Program-made: the position numbers and the translations under genes | In this document: piece by piece, positions 23,345 through 29,699 of the stretch | How positions within the stretch are numbered: the first letter of the stretch is position 1 | Layout of the letters: every line of letters starts with the position of its first letter | From: Fulvivirga kasyanovii | GTDB taxonomy: Bacteria > Bacteroidota > Bacteroidia > Cytophagales > Cyclobacteriaceae | DNA: 33,358 nt | Direction: 5' to 3' | Assembly: GCF_009711405.1 (NCBI RefSeq) | Contig: NZ_SMLW01000643.1 | Span: 1 to 33,358 of the forward strand | Notes under the pieces: generated by a model | The model's input: only the letters and a program-made list of their open reading frames with translations | Database searches by the model: none | Told to the model about the DNA's origin: nothing

Positions 23345-23859
23345 GGCCTTTTGATATCAACCCTCAGCAGCATGCAAGTACTGCTGAGCTAAAAAATCAA
23401 ATGAGGCAAAGACTCCAGCAAGTCTATCTCAGCCAGGTAGGTGTCCGTGAGCAAGGCGGAGCAAACCGGGGCAAACAGGTGGAGCAATATTTAGCTTCCG
23501 TAGGTTTTGGTCCGGGATTCAGTTGGTGCGCAGCTTTTGTAAGCTGGTGTTACCAGCAGGTGGATGTGGAGCACCCGCAAAGTGCATGGGTGCCGAGCTA
23601 TGCCAGCAGGCATCACCTGATTTATAAAAGGGGTGAATTTTTAAAGCAGACACCTAGAGTTGGGGATGTGTTCCTGATTTGGTATGAGCGCCTCAAGCGT
23701 CCGGCTCATATCGGTTTTGTAGATCAATGGCAGGATACATGGGTAATCACGGTGGAAGGAAACACCAATGATGATGGCTCAAGAGAAGGTGATGGTGTAT
23801 ATCGCAAGCGCAGAATCCAGCGACAAGTGTGGGCGGTAAGCGATTTTGTAGATCAGTAA
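23266..23859 (+). CDS. Secreted CHAP-domain peptidoglycan hydrolase (endolysin-like)
   Basis: The 197-residue protein starts with a hydrophobic signal peptide (MAKAKTFYVYLLCFLVCCSA, cleavage near AAGQN). The mature part is a CHAP-type amidase/endopeptidase domain, with catalytic Cys88 in FSWCAAFVSW, His148 in HIGFVDQ and a following acidic/polar partner in VEGNTN (164-168). These residues are those expected for a papain-like peptidoglycan hydrolase. An export signal rather than holin-dependent release suggests a signal-arrest or secreted lysin. The start lies inside the preceding gene (79-base overlap), and the stop overlaps the next start (TAATG). Confidence 0.82.
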   Translation: MAKAKTFYVYLLCFLVCCSAAGQNPVGPFDINPQQHASTAELKNQMRQRLQQVYLSQVGVREQGGANRGKQVEQYLASVGFGPGFSWCAAFVSWCYQQVDVEHPQSAWVPSYASRHHLIYKRGEFLKQTPRVGDVFLIWYERLKRPAHIGFVDQWQDTWVITVEGNTNDDGSREGDGVYRKRRIQRQVWAVSDFVDQ

Positions 23860-24542
23860 TGCTCAGCAAAACCAGAAACATATTGCGCAGCAAAGGCTAT
23901 CGGCTCTTTGAAAAGCCCTACGAGCTCAATATCGTAGCCTACCGGAGCAAGTATGTCCGCAGCAACCGTTTTGACGATGAAATTCATGTGTTTTATAAGA
24001 ACGAGCTGGGTCAATGGGTCTACCATGTGTTCCAGGCTACCACCGATCCAGGGCAATATTGGCTTGACAATCCTATGCATCCACAAGGCACAGCTTTTCT
24101 CAAGAAGGGACAATATGTGAATGCCTATGCCATAGGACTGCATCGTGGTATTTACGAGGCGGTGGTTCAGGTAGAAGATGTTACTGTTATTCGTGATTAT
24201 GATCGTAAAGGTATTTTTAATTGGTTTGAAAGCGGTTCCCCTGACACTGGTAAGTTCGGGATCAATATCCACCGAGCCAGACAATCTGGATCAGTGAAGG
24301 TTATTGATAGTTTCTCCGCTGGATGCCTGGTCTTTGCCAACACCGAAGATTACGAATTCTTTATGAAGCTGGCCAAAATCCATCGCAGTATGCATGGTAA
24401 CCGTTTCACACTGACCCTGATTGACTTTCGGGATGAGCGCAGAAGAACCCTGAGCCTTGCCGCCTGGACTTCCATGATTGCTTCATCGGTAGCCGTAGTA
24501 GCCAATTCTTTTATTAACTCCAGACGCTATGAAGTTATCTAA
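23859..24542 (+). CDS. YkuD-like L,D-transpeptidase/carboxypeptidase-like protein
   Basis: From the ATG at 23859 the product is 227 residues. An in-frame ATG ten codons upstream lies in the lysin gene and is less likely. The C-terminal half carries GINIHRA (His138) and SFSAGCLVF (Cys156), matching the H...S-x-G-C active-site spacing of YkuD-type L,D-transpeptidases, which act on meso-diaminopimelate peptide bonds of peptidoglycan. The Ser-Ala-Gly-Cys segment replaces the common SHGC. A hydrophobic C-terminal segment (about 203-219) may anchor it. It follows the CHAP lysin, so a second wall-acting enzyme of the element is likely. The N-terminal 110 residues are unassigned. Confidence 0.6.
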   Translation: MLSKTRNILRSKGYRLFEKPYELNIVAYRSKYVRSNRFDDEIHVFYKNELGQWVYHVFQATTDPGQYWLDNPMHPQGTAFLKKGQYVNAYAIGLHRGIYEAVVQVEDVTVIRDYDRKGIFNWFESGSPDTGKFGINIHRARQSGSVKVIDSFSAGCLVFANTEDYEFFMKLAKIHRSMHGNRFTLTLIDFRDERRRTLSLAAWTSMIASSVAVVANSFINSRRYEVI

Positions 24543-24756
24543 AAACACAAAGAAGGCGGGACTGGCTCTGATTGGCTCTATGGCTGGGTTCTTGATGGCT
24601 AAACAGTTGAAAATTGAAGACTATTACCCGTTCATTTTGCTGGGTGGATTCTTGGGTAATACCATTGGCGAAGAGCTGATCCCGGAGGAATGCTATCCGC
24701 AGAATACCCTGGGGTATATAGACCGTAATGGACAACTTAAACTCATTCAGCTATGA
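24529..24756 (+). CDS. Small membrane protein, 75 residues
   Basis: The product has a basic N-terminus, then two hydrophobic segments (about residues 10-24 and 34-48) and a polar C-terminus (ECYPQNTLGYIDRNGQ). It overlaps the preceding gene by 14 bases and the following one by 4 bases. It may be a second small membrane component of lysis or of the particle. No family is recognised. Confidence 0.5.
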   Translation: MKLSKNTKKAGLALIGSMAGFLMAKQLKIEDYYPFILLGGFLGNTIGEELIPEECYPQNTLGYIDRNGQLKLIQL

Positions 24757-25160
24757 AACTTGATCTTAATAAATTGTATGTGGTATACAAACCAACCCCG
24801 CATTCCGAAAAAGCCGATGTGTTTGATGGCCGACCAGATTCTCTAGCAGGACTCTTTCGTCAGGTGCAGGGCGGATTGAAAATAGAACAAGTCCACACCA
24901 TCTATACCACACCTGCAGAGGCGGAGAAAGAAGCAATCCGCTTGCTCAAAAAGCCCAAAAAGAAAAGGCGCAAGCTTACTACACCAATTAAAAAGGGGCA
25001 AAGATATGCCATTTTCGGCAGTGAGGTCAAAGCTAGCGATAAATACCGGGTACAATCCAAGCCCAAAGTCTACCGGACGAAAAAAGAAGCAGAAACTGCA
25101 CTCAGGCAGATGCTCAAAAAAGGTTGGAAGCGGTCGGAACTCAAAATTTTGAAATACTGA
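24753..25160 (+). CDS. Basic protein with two tandem beta-helix modules
   Basis: The 135-residue product has an apparent internal duplication. Each half has a strand with Y-(V/A)-(V/I)-(Y/F), a hydrophilic loop, a VYRT or IYTT motif, and then a helix EAE-(K/T)-(E/A)-(A/L) ending in LKK (about residues 5-70 and 83-130). A basic Lys/Arg linker (KKPKKKRRK, about 69-77) joins them. No membrane segment. The basic linker hints at nucleic-acid binding. The family is unknown. The start overlaps the preceding stop (ATGA) and the stop overlaps the next start. Confidence 0.5.
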   Translation: MKLDLNKLYVVYKPTPHSEKADVFDGRPDSLAGLFRQVQGGLKIEQVHTIYTTPAEAEKEAIRLLKKPKKKRRKLTTPIKKGQRYAIFGSEVKASDKYRVQSKPKVYRTKKEAETALRQMLKKGWKRSELKILKY

Positions 25161-25567
25161 TGAAGAAAAAAGTAGTCACATCGGGAAACAAGCCAATAGA
25201 TAAGAAAGTGCGCTATGCGGTGTTCAATCGCAATGATCGTCTGATTAGCAAAGGAATGTACACCGCTAGCGAGATTCAGCAGTACCTCAACCAGAAAGCG
25301 CAGGAAGGCAAAAACTACTACGCCATTGAACTACAAGGGCTCAGCCGGAAGCTTACGGCAAAGGAGTTGAAGCCTTTGGAAAATAAGCTTAAAAATGGAG
25401 AAGATAGTTTTCCTACCAAAGACCTGACTGATTTGAAATCCCTGCTTAAAATCCTGAAAACCAAAGCCGCCTGGGAAGGCATGATCAAAGCTTACCACTT
25501 TGATACCGCCCTTCGTGAAGAAATCCCTTTGAGTATCTGGAAGAAAATGGGAGGAGATACGTTGTAA
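25160..25567 (+). CDS. Basic protein with one similar module
   Basis: From the ATG at 25160 the product is 135 residues; a longer frame reading into the previous gene is less likely. The N-terminal half repeats the same theme as its neighbour: VRYAVFNRNDRL, then a helix and NYYAIELQGL. It is followed by a helical C-terminus with many Lys residues, ending WKKMGGDTL. No membrane segment or known enzyme motif. It may share ancestry with the preceding gene, but the similarity is short and by eye. Confidence 0.45.
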   Translation: MKKKVVTSGNKPIDKKVRYAVFNRNDRLISKGMYTASEIQQYLNQKAQEGKNYYAIELQGLSRKLTAKELKPLENKLKNGEDSFPTKDLTDLKSLLKILKTKAAWEGMIKAYHFDTALREEIPLSIWKKMGGDTL

Positions 25568-25568
25568 C

Positions 25569-25832
25569 ATGGAGAAAGCTGCATCCCATACCAACCCTCA
25601 GTCATCCTCGGCCCGGATGATGCCCATAGCCCTCCAGGATGAAGAAGCGCCAAAAATCAAGGCCTACTACAAATACGAGCTGGCCGAAATGTACCACGTC
25701 TGCACCAAAACCTTCTCGGCCTGGATCCATATGTATTTTGAGGAATTGCAGCAGTTCGGTTATACCAAACACACCAAGCTCCTTCGCCCGGAGATTGTGA
25801 GGTTTTTGTTTGAGCGGTTAGGGGAGCCTTAG
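25569..25832 (+). CDS. Small HTH protein at the right edge of the virus-like element
   Basis: The 87-residue protein has a flexible N-terminus and then a HTH-like segment KYELAEMYHVCTKTFSAWI (about residues 36-54), a short loop and the tail LLRPEIVRFLFERLGEP. This follows the same plan as the HTH protein at 14255-14479 at the left edge. It lies one base after the preceding stop, so it is probably the last gene of the rightward operon. A role in transcription of the element or in cell-type control is plausible. Similar small HTH proteins are common in Bacteroidota with unknown targets. Confidence 0.7.
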   Translation: MEKAASHTNPQSSSARMMPIALQDEEAPKIKAYYKYELAEMYHVCTKTFSAWIHMYFEELQQFGYTKHTKLLRPEIVRFLFERLGEP

Positions 25833-26019
25833 TTTACCTAAGAACTCACCCAGTGATGTGCTAAACCGCTGATCAATAAAAATGCTATTATATTCAAAAT
25901 AAGACTGAGAACTATGATTTCCTACATCATGGAATGTTGCGATACCCGAAAGTGCTTCGGCTACGAAGCTACTCATCGTATTAGTTAGAAATCCATTCAA
26001 TAAAAATTAGACAAGAGCA

Positions 26020-26373
26020 CTAATATGCTCCTGCCAAAGTTAGATCTTCAATGGGTGCAGTAGGTGCGTCCCTCTTGACAGCACTGATTCCATTCTCCAT
26101 ACCTGATCGAGTCACATACATCTCACTACGACCAATGATTTCACCATTGATAGCCTTTAAGTTAAAATAGTATTGGCCATTGACAGATTGTCTTCGATCA
26201 TACCTGCTATCATAGGGAGCATTGGATTTGACTGAAGCTATGCCATTCAGACACCCTTGTTTGGTTTTGTACCCCTCACCATTCAGGATAATCTCACCAT
26301 TTTTTGCTCTTAACCGATAATAATATTCGCTGTTGGCCGAGCTTTTGAATACTTGAAATTTTGGATTTTGCAT
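26020..26373 (-). CDS. Two-repeat DUF1508/YegP-like (UPF0339) protein
   Basis: The 117-residue protein is two DUF1508 units (about residues 5-50 and 60-105), each with a beta hairpin YY-(Y/F)-(R/N)-L-(R/K)-A-x-NGEII followed by a helix ending in GI-(A/S)-(S/A)-VK. The pattern is that of YegP-like proteins, small soluble proteins of unknown function that are often stress-linked. It is leftward, divergent from the sigma-factor gene with an 88-base gap that holds a strong inverted repeat. It may be independent of the virus-like element. Confidence 0.9.
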   Translation of the reverse strand: MQNPKFQVFKSSANSEYYYRLRAKNGEIILNGEGYKTKQGCLNGIASVKSNAPYDSRYDRRQSVNGQYYFNLKAINGEIIGRSEMYVTRSGMENGISAVKRDAPTAPIEDLTLAGAY

Positions 26374-26411
26374 AATTTTTTGAATTTTAAAGTTAAGAAT
26401 GCTCTCACCCT

Positions 26412-26445
26412 TATACCAAAATCATTATAAACGCTTTTTGGTATA
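26412..26445. promoter_or_regulatory. Perfect TATACCAAAA/TTTTGGTATA inverted repeat
   Basis: Two 10-base arms (26412-26421 and 26436-26445) separated by 14 bases lie in the 88-base gap between the divergent YegP-like and sigma-factor genes. The size and position suit an operator for a dimeric regulator or an autoregulatory site of the sigma factor. No T-tract follows, so a terminator is unlikely. Confidence 0.55.
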
Positions 26446-26461
26446 GCTTTATGAGACCCTA

Positions 26462-27112
26462 GTGAACTGGCAGGAATACGAAGACGAAACCACAGAAGAT
26501 ATCATCGAGTATATCAAAATGAAAGAAGATGATGGCTTTGAAGAAGCTGCACAAGCTGCCTTCCATGTGTTCTGTTTTCGTTTTGGTGAGGATCTGGTAA
26601 GAAAATGTGAGGTCATATGTAAAAATAATGGCCTTGATAAGCATGTGGCGGCCATGATATCACAGAGAACTTTTCACCGTTTTTGGAAATATCCTAAATA
26701 TAACCATGAAAAATCAAGGGCAGCTGATTATGATACAGGTGTTAAATTTTATCTCTACAGAATTGCCCAAAGAGAACTGCTTAATTGGCGAAATGAGCAA
26801 AATTCTCCTTATACCGGTGAAGAAGAAATTGTTTGTGAAATGCCTGAGCCTGATTACAATAACTATGCTGTTGAAAAAAGGGGAGTTCTTAAAAAGCGGT
26901 ATGAGATTGTTAAGAAGGCGCTTGATAGACTTTCCGAAAAACACCGAATTATATACTTAACTTATGAAGCGCATTTCGTAGAAGGGCATAACCTGCCTGG
27001 GCACTTGTTAAAAAGACTACGAGAAGAGCTTAATCTAACACAGAGCTCCGTCAGGTTTTACAGACATCAGGCAAATGAAAAAATAAAGGAGTACATAGAG
27101 ATATATGGCTAA
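26462..27112 (+). CDS. Sigma-70-family (ECF-like) sigma factor
   Basis: The 216-residue protein has the length and layout of an ECF-like sigma factor. A region-2-like helical segment lies at about residues 25-75 (FHVFCFRFGEDLVRK, then HRFWKYPKY). A region-4-like segment lies at about 150-212 (ALDRLSEKHRIIYLTYEAHF, LREELNLTQSSVRFYRHQANEKI), with a HTH recognisable in the second part. The GTG at 26462 is the only in-frame start before residue 20; an upstream ATG at 26451 meets a stop. The gene overlaps the next by 8 bases. The target promoters are unknown. Pairing with the 112-residue protein and an ImmA/IrrE protease suggests a stress or defence response. Confidence 0.7.
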   Translation: MNWQEYEDETTEDIIEYIKMKEDDGFEEAAQAAFHVFCFRFGEDLVRKCEVICKNNGLDKHVAAMISQRTFHRFWKYPKYNHEKSRAADYDTGVKFYLYRIAQRELLNWRNEQNSPYTGEEEIVCEMPEPDYNNYAVEKRGVLKKRYEIVKKALDRLSEKHRIIYLTYEAHFVEGHNLPGHLLKRLREELNLTQSSVRFYRHQANEKIKEYIEIYG

Positions 27113-27443
27113 GGATAAGAAACATATCACTACCGATAATATTAATGAATGGCTTGGTTCTCTTGGCTTCCTCTTTCCAAGGGATCATCGTGAATTAGGT
27201 CGGTTTGATAAGCTGTATAAAGAATATGACCATGAGTTATCAGGAGATATACTCGATCCCAAGAAAATAATGGCAGGAGATTTTGAGAATATCCAGGTAG
27301 ATGGGAGTGTGGAAGATCAAGGGACGACTCAAAACTGGAGGATGGCCGCCAGGAATTTCGAGAACATTCCGGAACATATTTTGAAGAAAATGAAGCGCAA
27401 TCAAGACAATGGAGATACCGATTCAGAAGAAGAAACAAATTGA
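27105..27443 (+). CDS. Uncharacterised 112-residue acidic protein
   Basis: A soluble, acidic, mostly helical protein with the segment INEWLGSLGFLFPRDHRELGRFDKLY near the start (about residues 13-38; shown here only in part as INEWLGSLGFLFP) and an acidic C-terminus (DTDSEEE). It overlaps the sigma-factor gene by 8 bases and the metallopeptidase gene by 35 bases, so all three are translated from one transcript. It could be an anti-sigma or adaptor protein cut by the peptidase, but no conserved domain is visible. Confidence 0.6.
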   Translation: MAKDKKHITTDNINEWLGSLGFLFPRDHRELGRFDKLYKEYDHELSGDILDPKKIMAGDFENIQVDGSVEDQGTTQNWRMAARNFENIPEHILKKMKRNQDNGDTDSEEETN

Positions 27444-28209
27444 GCAGTTTACTGAATTCATTGTACGTGATTATTCAAATGGATATGTTACCGATCTCGA
27501 AAGTATAGCCCTTACAGAGGATATTCCTTGTTATTATGATCACTATGAAAAGTTCTTTGATGGCATGTTGCTATTTGATGGATCCAAATTCCACATTCAT
27601 TTAAATATTGATCGTGGCAATGCACCTCAATCGAAGAGGAGCCGATTTACCTGGGCACATGAGCTTGGTCATTATTTTTTGGATGAACATCGTGAGGGCT
27701 TAAGGTCAGGCAAGTTCAAACCACATCCTTCTTTTACGAACCTGGTAAGAAATAATTTGATAGAAATGGAAGCAGATTATTTTGCTTCCTGCCTTCTCAT
27801 ACCATCGTATAAAATTAGAGACGCATCTCCTGGCAAGGGATTTTCATTTGGAACAATTATTAATCTATCTGATACATTTCAAACAAGTATACTGGCTACT
27901 CTTATTCGTTTTGCAGAGGTGGGATTTCATGAAATTTTTGTGGTAATATCTAAAGATAATATCGTGAAGTGGTTTTTAAGAAGTTCAGACTTTCCCAAGT
28001 ACCCCTTTCGATTCAAAGTAGGAAGCAAACTACCACCGACTACTGTTGCAGGCGAGTCTTTCACAAAGGAAGATGCCAAATATTCAGAAATTGAGACGGT
28101 ATATGTGGAGGATTGGTTTTATGCAAAAAATGGAGACCGGGAATTGAACGAACAATGCCTTTATATGGATCAATACGGTTATGTTATCAGCCTAATTTGG
28201 TTTGATTGA
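27409..28209 (+). CDS. ImmA/IrrE-family metallo-endopeptidase
   Basis: The 266-residue protein has the zinc-binding HELGH motif (residues 84-88, in FTWAHELGHYFLDEH) and the downstream EMEADYFASCLLIP segment (119-132) with the third ligand region. These define the ImmA/IrrE family, whose members cut repressor proteins, for example in mobile elements and in the DNA-damage response. The C-terminal part (about 175-266) is a beta-rich unassigned domain. The start at 27409 lies inside the preceding gene. No HTH domain is fused to the peptidase, so the substrate would be a separate protein, for which the 112-residue neighbour is the obvious candidate. Confidence 0.88.
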   Translation: MEIPIQKKKQIEQFTEFIVRDYSNGYVTDLESIALTEDIPCYYDHYEKFFDGMLLFDGSKFHIHLNIDRGNAPQSKRSRFTWAHELGHYFLDEHREGLRSGKFKPHPSFTNLVRNNLIEMEADYFASCLLIPSYKIRDASPGKGFSFGTIINLSDTFQTSILATLIRFAEVGFHEIFVVISKDNIVKWFLRSSDFPKYPFRFKVGSKLPPTTVAGESFTKEDAKYSEIETVYVEDWFYAKNGDRELNEQCLYMDQYGYVISLIWFD

Positions 28210-28245
28210 TTTAGTTAAGCTTATATATGTCTAAATAAATGAATA

Positions 28246-28956
28246 ATGAATTTCGAGGATTTTGAACTTCTTGCTAAGAAGCATTTAGAAAAGCTATTAA
28301 GAAATGACTTAAGAGGCAAGGTCAAAATTGAGCATCGAAAAAAGCTTATTTCTGAAGCCGGTAACCGCTATGAGATTGATCTATCTTATGATTTTGAAAT
28401 CGGCAATGCACACTACCTCACTTTAGTGGAATGCAAACAATGGAATTCTAACGTGACCCGAGAAAAAATCGGCCACTTTAAGTCGGTATTGGTGGAACTT
28501 AAGGCCCATAAAGGTATTGTGATTACCACAAAGGGATTTCAAAAAGGGGCCATTGAATTCGCTAAAACCAATGGGATTGGGTTATTCAAAATATCCAATG
28601 ACGACCAATTTGAAATGATTTCTCATTTTGTAGGCAATATTGAAGCTCTAGAATCACATTTGTTGAAAGTTGAAGACTTCAGCCCAAAATCAAAGACTTA
28701 TTGTAACGGATTATTTTATCCATCCGATATTTTCGATTTTATCGAGAGAAGGTATGGAAAAGAAATCGCTGCATTCCTAATATCTGAAAACGAATCTCCG
28801 AGTGCCTCAGTGGTAAGCAAGCTCAGCGAATTGGGCTACGATTGGAATGTTGAATATGAAATTATTGAGACTGCTGGCCTGCATGCGAAATTGAGTAATG
28901 AAACTTTGTCGAGGATACTCAATATGAAAATTATGATAACTGGCACTGGCATTTAG
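28246..28956 (+). CDS. Mrr-like restriction endonuclease (PD-(D/E)xK nuclease)
   Basis: The 236-residue protein has a Mrr_cat-type PD-(D/E)xK core: Asp45 (YEIDLSYDF) followed by Glu62 and Lys64 in VECKQWNSNV, and the following helix ending in FKSVLVELKAHKGIVITT. The core resembles type IV (modification-dependent) and Mrr endonucleases, which cut foreign or modified DNA. The N-terminal 30 residues and the C-terminal part (about 125-236) are unassigned and could hold recognition functions. The stop overlaps the convergent qatD stop by 4 bases. It may be an independent defence gene. Confidence 0.8.
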   Translation: MNFEDFELLAKKHLEKLLRNDLRGKVKIEHRKKLISEAGNRYEIDLSYDFEIGNAHYLTLVECKQWNSNVTREKIGHFKSVLVELKAHKGIVITTKGFQKGAIEFAKTNGIGLFKISNDDQFEMISHFVGNIEALESHLLKVEDFSPKSKTYCNGLFYPSDIFDFIERRYGKEIAAFLISENESPSASVVSKLSELGYDWNVEYEIIETAGLHAKLSNETLSRILNMKIMITGTGI

Positions 28957-29699
28957 ATTTTTAATGGACTATTTAAAGCTATTTTGAAGTTCTTATAAAT
29001 AGTCTTGGCAAGTTCAATTTTTTCTAGACCTAGGATCGAAGCAATATTTTCTATGGTGCTTTGAATATACAATGGTGAGTTATCATTATTATTCAGTTTA
29101 ATAAATGGTCCATCTGACTCTGTTAAAAGACGGATTATTGGGATGTGTTTTATTATTTTTTGTCCATTTTTAGATCGGCACATCGCACTATTTATAGAGA
29201 AATAGAAGCCACTGGATATAGCTCTATCAAGATTTTGTAAGCTTCCTGAATACCAATGCAAAATAACCTTACCGGGAAATTTTTCTCCAATTCTGTCTAT
29301 TACCTCCGCTTCACTTCCCCGTGAATGTATCGTTAATATTTTATTCCCAGCCTCTTGAGCTAATTTTACTACCTCATCGAAAACTTTCAACTGGGCATCA
29401 CGGGATGCCGATGAGCATTTTTTTATATTGTCTAATCCCACTTCACCTATATAACGAGTTTCATGAATCAAATGCTTAAAAAGTGACAATTCTCGTATTC
29501 GTTGTTCTGCAAGTTCGGGATGTAGACCTATAGCGGGTCGGACATATTTCTTATTTTCAGTAATCTTTTTGGTATAGTGAAAAACAGAAGGGGTATTGGT
29601 GACTGCAATCGTATAAATCTTCTGTTTTTCAATTTTTTCCAGAATACTTATCGGATCGTTAATCAAATCTAAATGGAAATGGGTGTCAATCAGGTTCAT
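28953..29699 (-). CDS. qatD: QatD, TatD-family nuclease of the Qat anti-phage system
   Basis: The 248-residue protein is a complete TatD-family metal-dependent hydrolase. Visible motifs are DTHFHLD (His7, His9), AIGLHPE, YIGEVGLD, ILTIHSRG, VILHWYSG and TESDGPF, giving the usual His/Asp/Glu metal ligands of a TIM-barrel nuclease. It overlaps the qatC stop by 4 bases and is the last gene of the leftward operon. Order and content (KAP NTPase, QatB, QueC-like protein, TatD nuclease) match the QatABCD anti-phage defence system, in which QatD is the putative nuclease effector. Housekeeping TatD has the same motifs, but the operon decides the assignment. Confidence 0.92.
   Translation of the reverse strand: MNLIDTHFHLDLINDPISILEKIEKQKIYTIAVTNTPSVFHYTKKITENKKYVRPAIGLHPELAEQRIRELSLFKHLIHETRYIGEVGLDNIKKCSSASRDAQLKVFDEVVKLAQEAGNKILTIHSRGSEAEVIDRIGEKFPGKVILHWYSGSLQNLDRAISSGFYFSINSAMCRSKNGQKIIKHIPIIRLLTESDGPFIKLNNNDNSPLYIQSTIENIASILGLEKIELAKTIYKNFKIALNSPLKI

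Larger units (their letters stand above)
14255..25832 (+). mobile_element. Putative tailless virus-like element or domesticated particle cluster
   Basis: About twenty small genes, nearly all rightward and joined by 1-14 base overlaps or gaps of a few bases, lie between two small HTH genes. At least nine products have membrane segments. Recognisable parts are a transglutaminase-like protein, an annexin repeat, a peptidoglycan-binding domain, a holin-like protein overlapping a CHAP lysin, and a YkuD-like protein. Several short beta-rich proteins are capsid candidates. No large terminase, portal, tail, FtsK/HerA packaging ATPase, replication protein or integrase is visible, and I see no flanking target-site repeat. 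The limits given are the flanking HTH genes. Virion, satellite and envelope-machine readings all remain open. Confidence 0.5.

Noticed and set aside
14255-25832. Conventional tailed prophage
   Set aside because: No terminase, portal, tail tape measure, baseplate or integrase-like sequence could be found among the products.
25946-25969. Hairpins CCGAA/TTCGG and GCTTCG/CGAAGC between the virus-like cluster and the YegP-like gene
   Set aside because: They are short and mutually exclusive, and no T-tract follows in either direction, so a terminator call is not supported; the 187-base gap otherwise shows nothing clear.
25818-26000. 60-codon reverse-strand frame in the gap after the right HTH gene
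   Set aside because: Overlaps a well-supported gene end, has no recognisable domain and no neighbours in the same frame; left unannotated.
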